In this document: positions 62,166 through 64,000 of the stretch, one piece after another
Layout: each line of letters starts with the position of its first letter
Numbering within the stretch: position 1 is the stretch's first letter
DNA from: an uncultured Bacteroidota bacterium
Lineage (GTDB): Bacteria; Bacteroidota; Bacteroidia; Flavobacteriales; Schleiferiaceae
NCBI GenBank assembly: GCA_913057235.1
Contig: CAJXNI010000005.1
Span: forward strand, 1-64,000
Length of the DNA stretch: 64,000 bases
Direction of reading: 5' to 3'
Program-made: the position numbers and the translations under genes
Notes under the pieces: generated by a model
What the model was told of the DNA's origin: nothing
Seen by the model: only the letters and a program-made list of their open reading frames with translations
The model's database searches: none

Positions 62166-62534
62166 ATGCGAATTGACAAATATTTATGGTGCGTGCGCAA
62201 GTACAAGACGCGCAGCCTAGCCACCCAGCAAATAAAAAAAGATAAGGTTAAGGTAAACGATGAGGACGTGAAGCCATCTCGTGAGGTAAAGCCGGGTGAC
62301 CTTATCACCTATCGAAAGGAGGGAGTAGACTTTAGGCTTAAAGTGTTGGACATACCCAAATCTAGGGTAGGGGCAAAATTAGTAGCTGACTTTATGCAAG
62401 ATGCCACGGCCCCTGAGGAACTGGAGAAACAAGAATTTATTCGCATGATGCATACTCTAAACCGGCCGCGGGGCACGGGTAGACCTACCAAAAAAGAACG
62501 CAGGGATTTAGACGATTTTAAAGATCTTGATTAG
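62166..62534 (+). CDS. S4-domain RNA-binding protein (Hsp15-like)
   Basis: 122 residues. MRIDKYLWCVRKYKTRSLATQQI followed by KVKVNDEDVKPSREVKPGDLI is the S4 fold of the HslR/Hsp15 family, which binds ribosomal 50S-nascent chain complexes. The lower half has a basic tail (RPRGTGRPTKKERR) typical of the family. The frame reads back to 62115, but that region is the terminator of the previous gene, so the ATG at 62166 is used. The last 17 bases overlap the 3' end of the convergent esterase gene. Confidence 0.9.
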   Translation: MRIDKYLWCVRKYKTRSLATQQIKKDKVKVNDEDVKPSREVKPGDLITYRKEGVDFRLKVLDIPKSRVGAKLVADFMQDATAPEELEKQEFIRMMHTLNRPRGTGRPTKKERRDLDDFKDLD

Positions 62535-63192
62535 CTGGAAAAATTTGAGCCAATAGTTTTTCTAGCAGACTCTTATTAAGCTCGTGCTTGCCTTCAAAAA
62601 AATGGGTGGTGTAATGGATGTCTTTATCCTTTAAGAAGCGGAGATGCTGTTCTAGTTGCACGTTAGAAATGAACTCATCCTGCCTTCCCAAAACCATGTC
62701 TACGGGTATGCTTTCCAAGCGATCATGCGCTTTAGCAAAATCCAAATCTGGAGGAAAGGCCCCTGCCCAGTTAATGAGGTGAGAAAAAGGGACTTTACTG
62801 TGAGCCACCCAACGGCAAGCGGTTGCCACCCCTTGTGAAAAACCCAAAATGGCAATTTTCATGTAGGGCTGCTCTTGACGCTCTATTACTTCATAAGCCA
62901 CCTGGTCCAACAAACCGATGTAATCTGCTATATCGGTCAGGCGGTCTTCTTTGGTCATCCAACTGGCCCCCACCCGGCCTTGGCTGCCCTTCAGGTAAAA
63001 ACGGTGTAAGCCCTCAGGAGCCACAAAAAGAATATCTGAGCGATTTAAGGCGCTGAATTTGCGCAAGAAAAATTGTGGCAGCTGGCCGTAACCATGCAAG
63101 ACAAAACACAAATATGGCCGATACACAAACGGCTCACCACTTAAATAGTAGCGAGCCGTGCGCGTGTACGAAATTCTTTGTTCTAAACTCAA
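62518..63192 (-). CDS. Alpha/beta hydrolase (phospholipase/carboxylesterase family)
   Basis: 224 residues. Nucleophile elbow GFSQG near residue 118, oxyanion-side HGYGQLPQFFLRKF near 33, a LGRQDEFIS Asp region and the final His in GKHELNK near 202: a complete Ser-Asp-His triad. Cytosolic, without a signal peptide. The family hydrolyses acyl esters. It starts within the last bases of the crotonase gene (4-base overlap), so the two may share a lipid or acyl-CoA pathway. It converges with the S4-domain gene. Confidence 0.87.
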   Translation of the reverse strand: MSLEQRISYTRTARYYLSGEPFVYRPYLCFVLHGYGQLPQFFLRKFSALNRSDILFVAPEGLHRFYLKGSQGRVGASWMTKEDRLTDIADYIGLLDQVAYEVIERQEQPYMKIAILGFSQGVATACRWVAHSKVPFSHLINWAGAFPPDLDFAKAHDRLESIPVDMVLGRQDEFISNVQLEQHLRFLKDKDIHYTTHFFEGKHELNKSLLEKLLAQIFPANQDL

Positions 63193-63962
63193 AACTGGGG
63201 TTTACGCTTTTCTAAAAAGGCGGAAGTGCCTTCATTGAACTCCTCGGTGCCAAAGCACTTTCCAAACTCTTCAATTTCTACCCGGTAGCCATCTTTATCT
63301 TGGCTAAAACCCGCGTTCACACACTTTATAGCGCTGTTAATGGCGTTGGGGGAGTTCTTAATCATTTTTCTCGCTAGCGTTTTACAAAAATCCAAAAGCT
63401 CATTAGGTTCTACCACATGATTAACCAAACCCATTTCATAGGCTCTGGCGGCCGATGTCATTTCTGCGGTAGTAATCATCTCTAAAGCACGTCCTTTGCC
63501 GATAAGCTGTGCCAACCGTTGGGTACCGCCATAACCGGGAATTACCCCTAAAGACACTTCGGGCAAACCCATTTTGGCATTAGTTGAAGCTACACGGATA
63601 TGGCAGGCCATAGCCAACTCTAGCCCGCCACCTAGAGCAAACCCATTAACAGCTGCTATCATGGGCTTGCTAAAATGCTCCACGTAATCAAATAGCTTTT
63701 GCTGCCCCTCTTGTGCCAGCTCTGACCCTTCGTTCACCGAATAATCAGCAAATTCTTTAATATCGGCTCCAGCCACAAAAGCTTTTTCTCCACTACCGGT
63801 AATAAGCACCACCCTAACCTCTGGATTGGTATTTAATGCGTGTAGCTCGTCATGCAGCTCTTGAATAGTGGCTCTATTGAGCGCATTTAGTTGCTTGGGT
63901 CGATTTATGGTAAGCAGCGCTATTTGGTCTTCTAAGGTGCTGGTAATTGTAGAATGGTTCAT
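63189..63962 (-). CDS. Enoyl-CoA hydratase/isomerase (crotonase)
   Basis: 257 residues. Oxyanion-hole segments AGADIKEFADYS and GFALGGGLELAMACHIRVAS, and the two catalytic Glu residues in GLELAMAC and MGLPEVSLGVIPGYGGTQRL, as in true enoyl-CoA hydratases. It hydrates trans-2-enoyl-CoA in beta-oxidation. The ORF reads back to a TTG at 63968, but the ATG at 63962 is the natural start. It is followed by the overlapping esterase gene. Confidence 0.92.
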   Translation of the reverse strand: MNHSTITSTLEDQIALLTINRPKQLNALNRATIQELHDELHALNTNPEVRVVLITGSGEKAFVAGADIKEFADYSVNEGSELAQEGQQKLFDYVEHFSKPMIAAVNGFALGGGLELAMACHIRVASTNAKMGLPEVSLGVIPGYGGTQRLAQLIGKGRALEMITTAEMTSAARAYEMGLVNHVVEPNELLDFCKTLARKMIKNSPNAINSAIKCVNAGFSQDKDGYRVEIEEFGKCFGTEEFNEGTSAFLEKRKPQF

Positions 63963-64000
63963 ATGCAAGCAAAAATTTGGTGCAAGTTTAAAGGCTTATT

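Overview
The window looks like chromosome of a marine-type member of the Bacteroidota, probably Flavobacteriales. Four proteins end in Por/type IX secretion (T9SS) sorting domains. Many start codons follow the Bacteroidota promoter pattern (TTG, 17-20 bases, TAnnTTTG) rather than a Shine-Dalgarno sequence. There are two CarboxypepD_reg-TonB receptors, an imelysin/DUF4856/HTTM cluster and a BspA-like repeat giant. No phage, insertion sequence, CRISPR array or rRNA was seen.

Layout. 1-4.4 kb: the start of a family 2 glycosyltransferase cut by the window edge, a folate cyclo-ligase, a 5'-truncated 5-oxoprolinase and an SRBCC-like remnant. 4.6-8.7 kb: a small exported barrel-like protein, kbl, a 2OG-Fe(II) oxygenase, a small conserved protein coupled to an ICMT-like methyltransferase, and a sulfotransferase. 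8.7-15.6 kb: one long leftward operon (Wzx/MATE-like flippase, dut, sugar nucleotidyltransferase, TPR protein, DUF4292 lipoprotein, EnvC-like factor, sulfotransferase) that links envelope polysaccharide and cell-wall genes. 15.7-18.4 kb: M28 peptidase with PDZ domain, and gpsA. 18.5-20.3 kb: a clearly decayed LytTR-type two-component pair. 20.6-22.9 kb: nitroreductase and a polytopic membrane protein. 22.97-27.5 kb: a tightly overlapping Mn/Zn/Fe ABC-importer operon led by a DtxR-family regulator, with a DtxR-like operator upstream and a permease fused to a second DtxR module. 27.5-28.2 kb: gene remnants and palindromic intergenic repeats.

28.2-36.6 kb holds two T9SS cargo proteins, including a 1927-residue protein with 42 BspA/DUF285 repeats in six modules. 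36.7-42.9 kb is a probable iron-uptake operon (DUF4856, imelysin, HTTM, TonB receptor). 43.2-48.1 kb carries rseP, a second TonB receptor, a His-rich DUF4625 lipoprotein and a Fur/Zur regulator. A perfect inverted repeat lies across the -33 region of the lipoprotein-regulator promoter, which suggests self-regulated zinc or iron uptake. 48.2-53.6 kb: an exported M1-aminopeptidase-like protein without a catalytic motif, a biotinyl/lipoyl carrier, a lipoprotein, and an ECF sigma factor overlapping a membrane-anchored protein with a beta-barrel-like C-terminus. 53.8-55.2 kb: a PfkB kinase and a tRNA-Asn gene flanked by two broken copies of itself. 55.2-64 kb: an OmpA-like protein coupled to an HYR-domain T9SS protein, a Ycf48-like propeller overlapping a cytochrome c, a T9SS protein without an obvious signal peptide, an S4-domain protein, an esterase and a crotonase.

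All assignments come from reading the sequence and translations; no database search was run.
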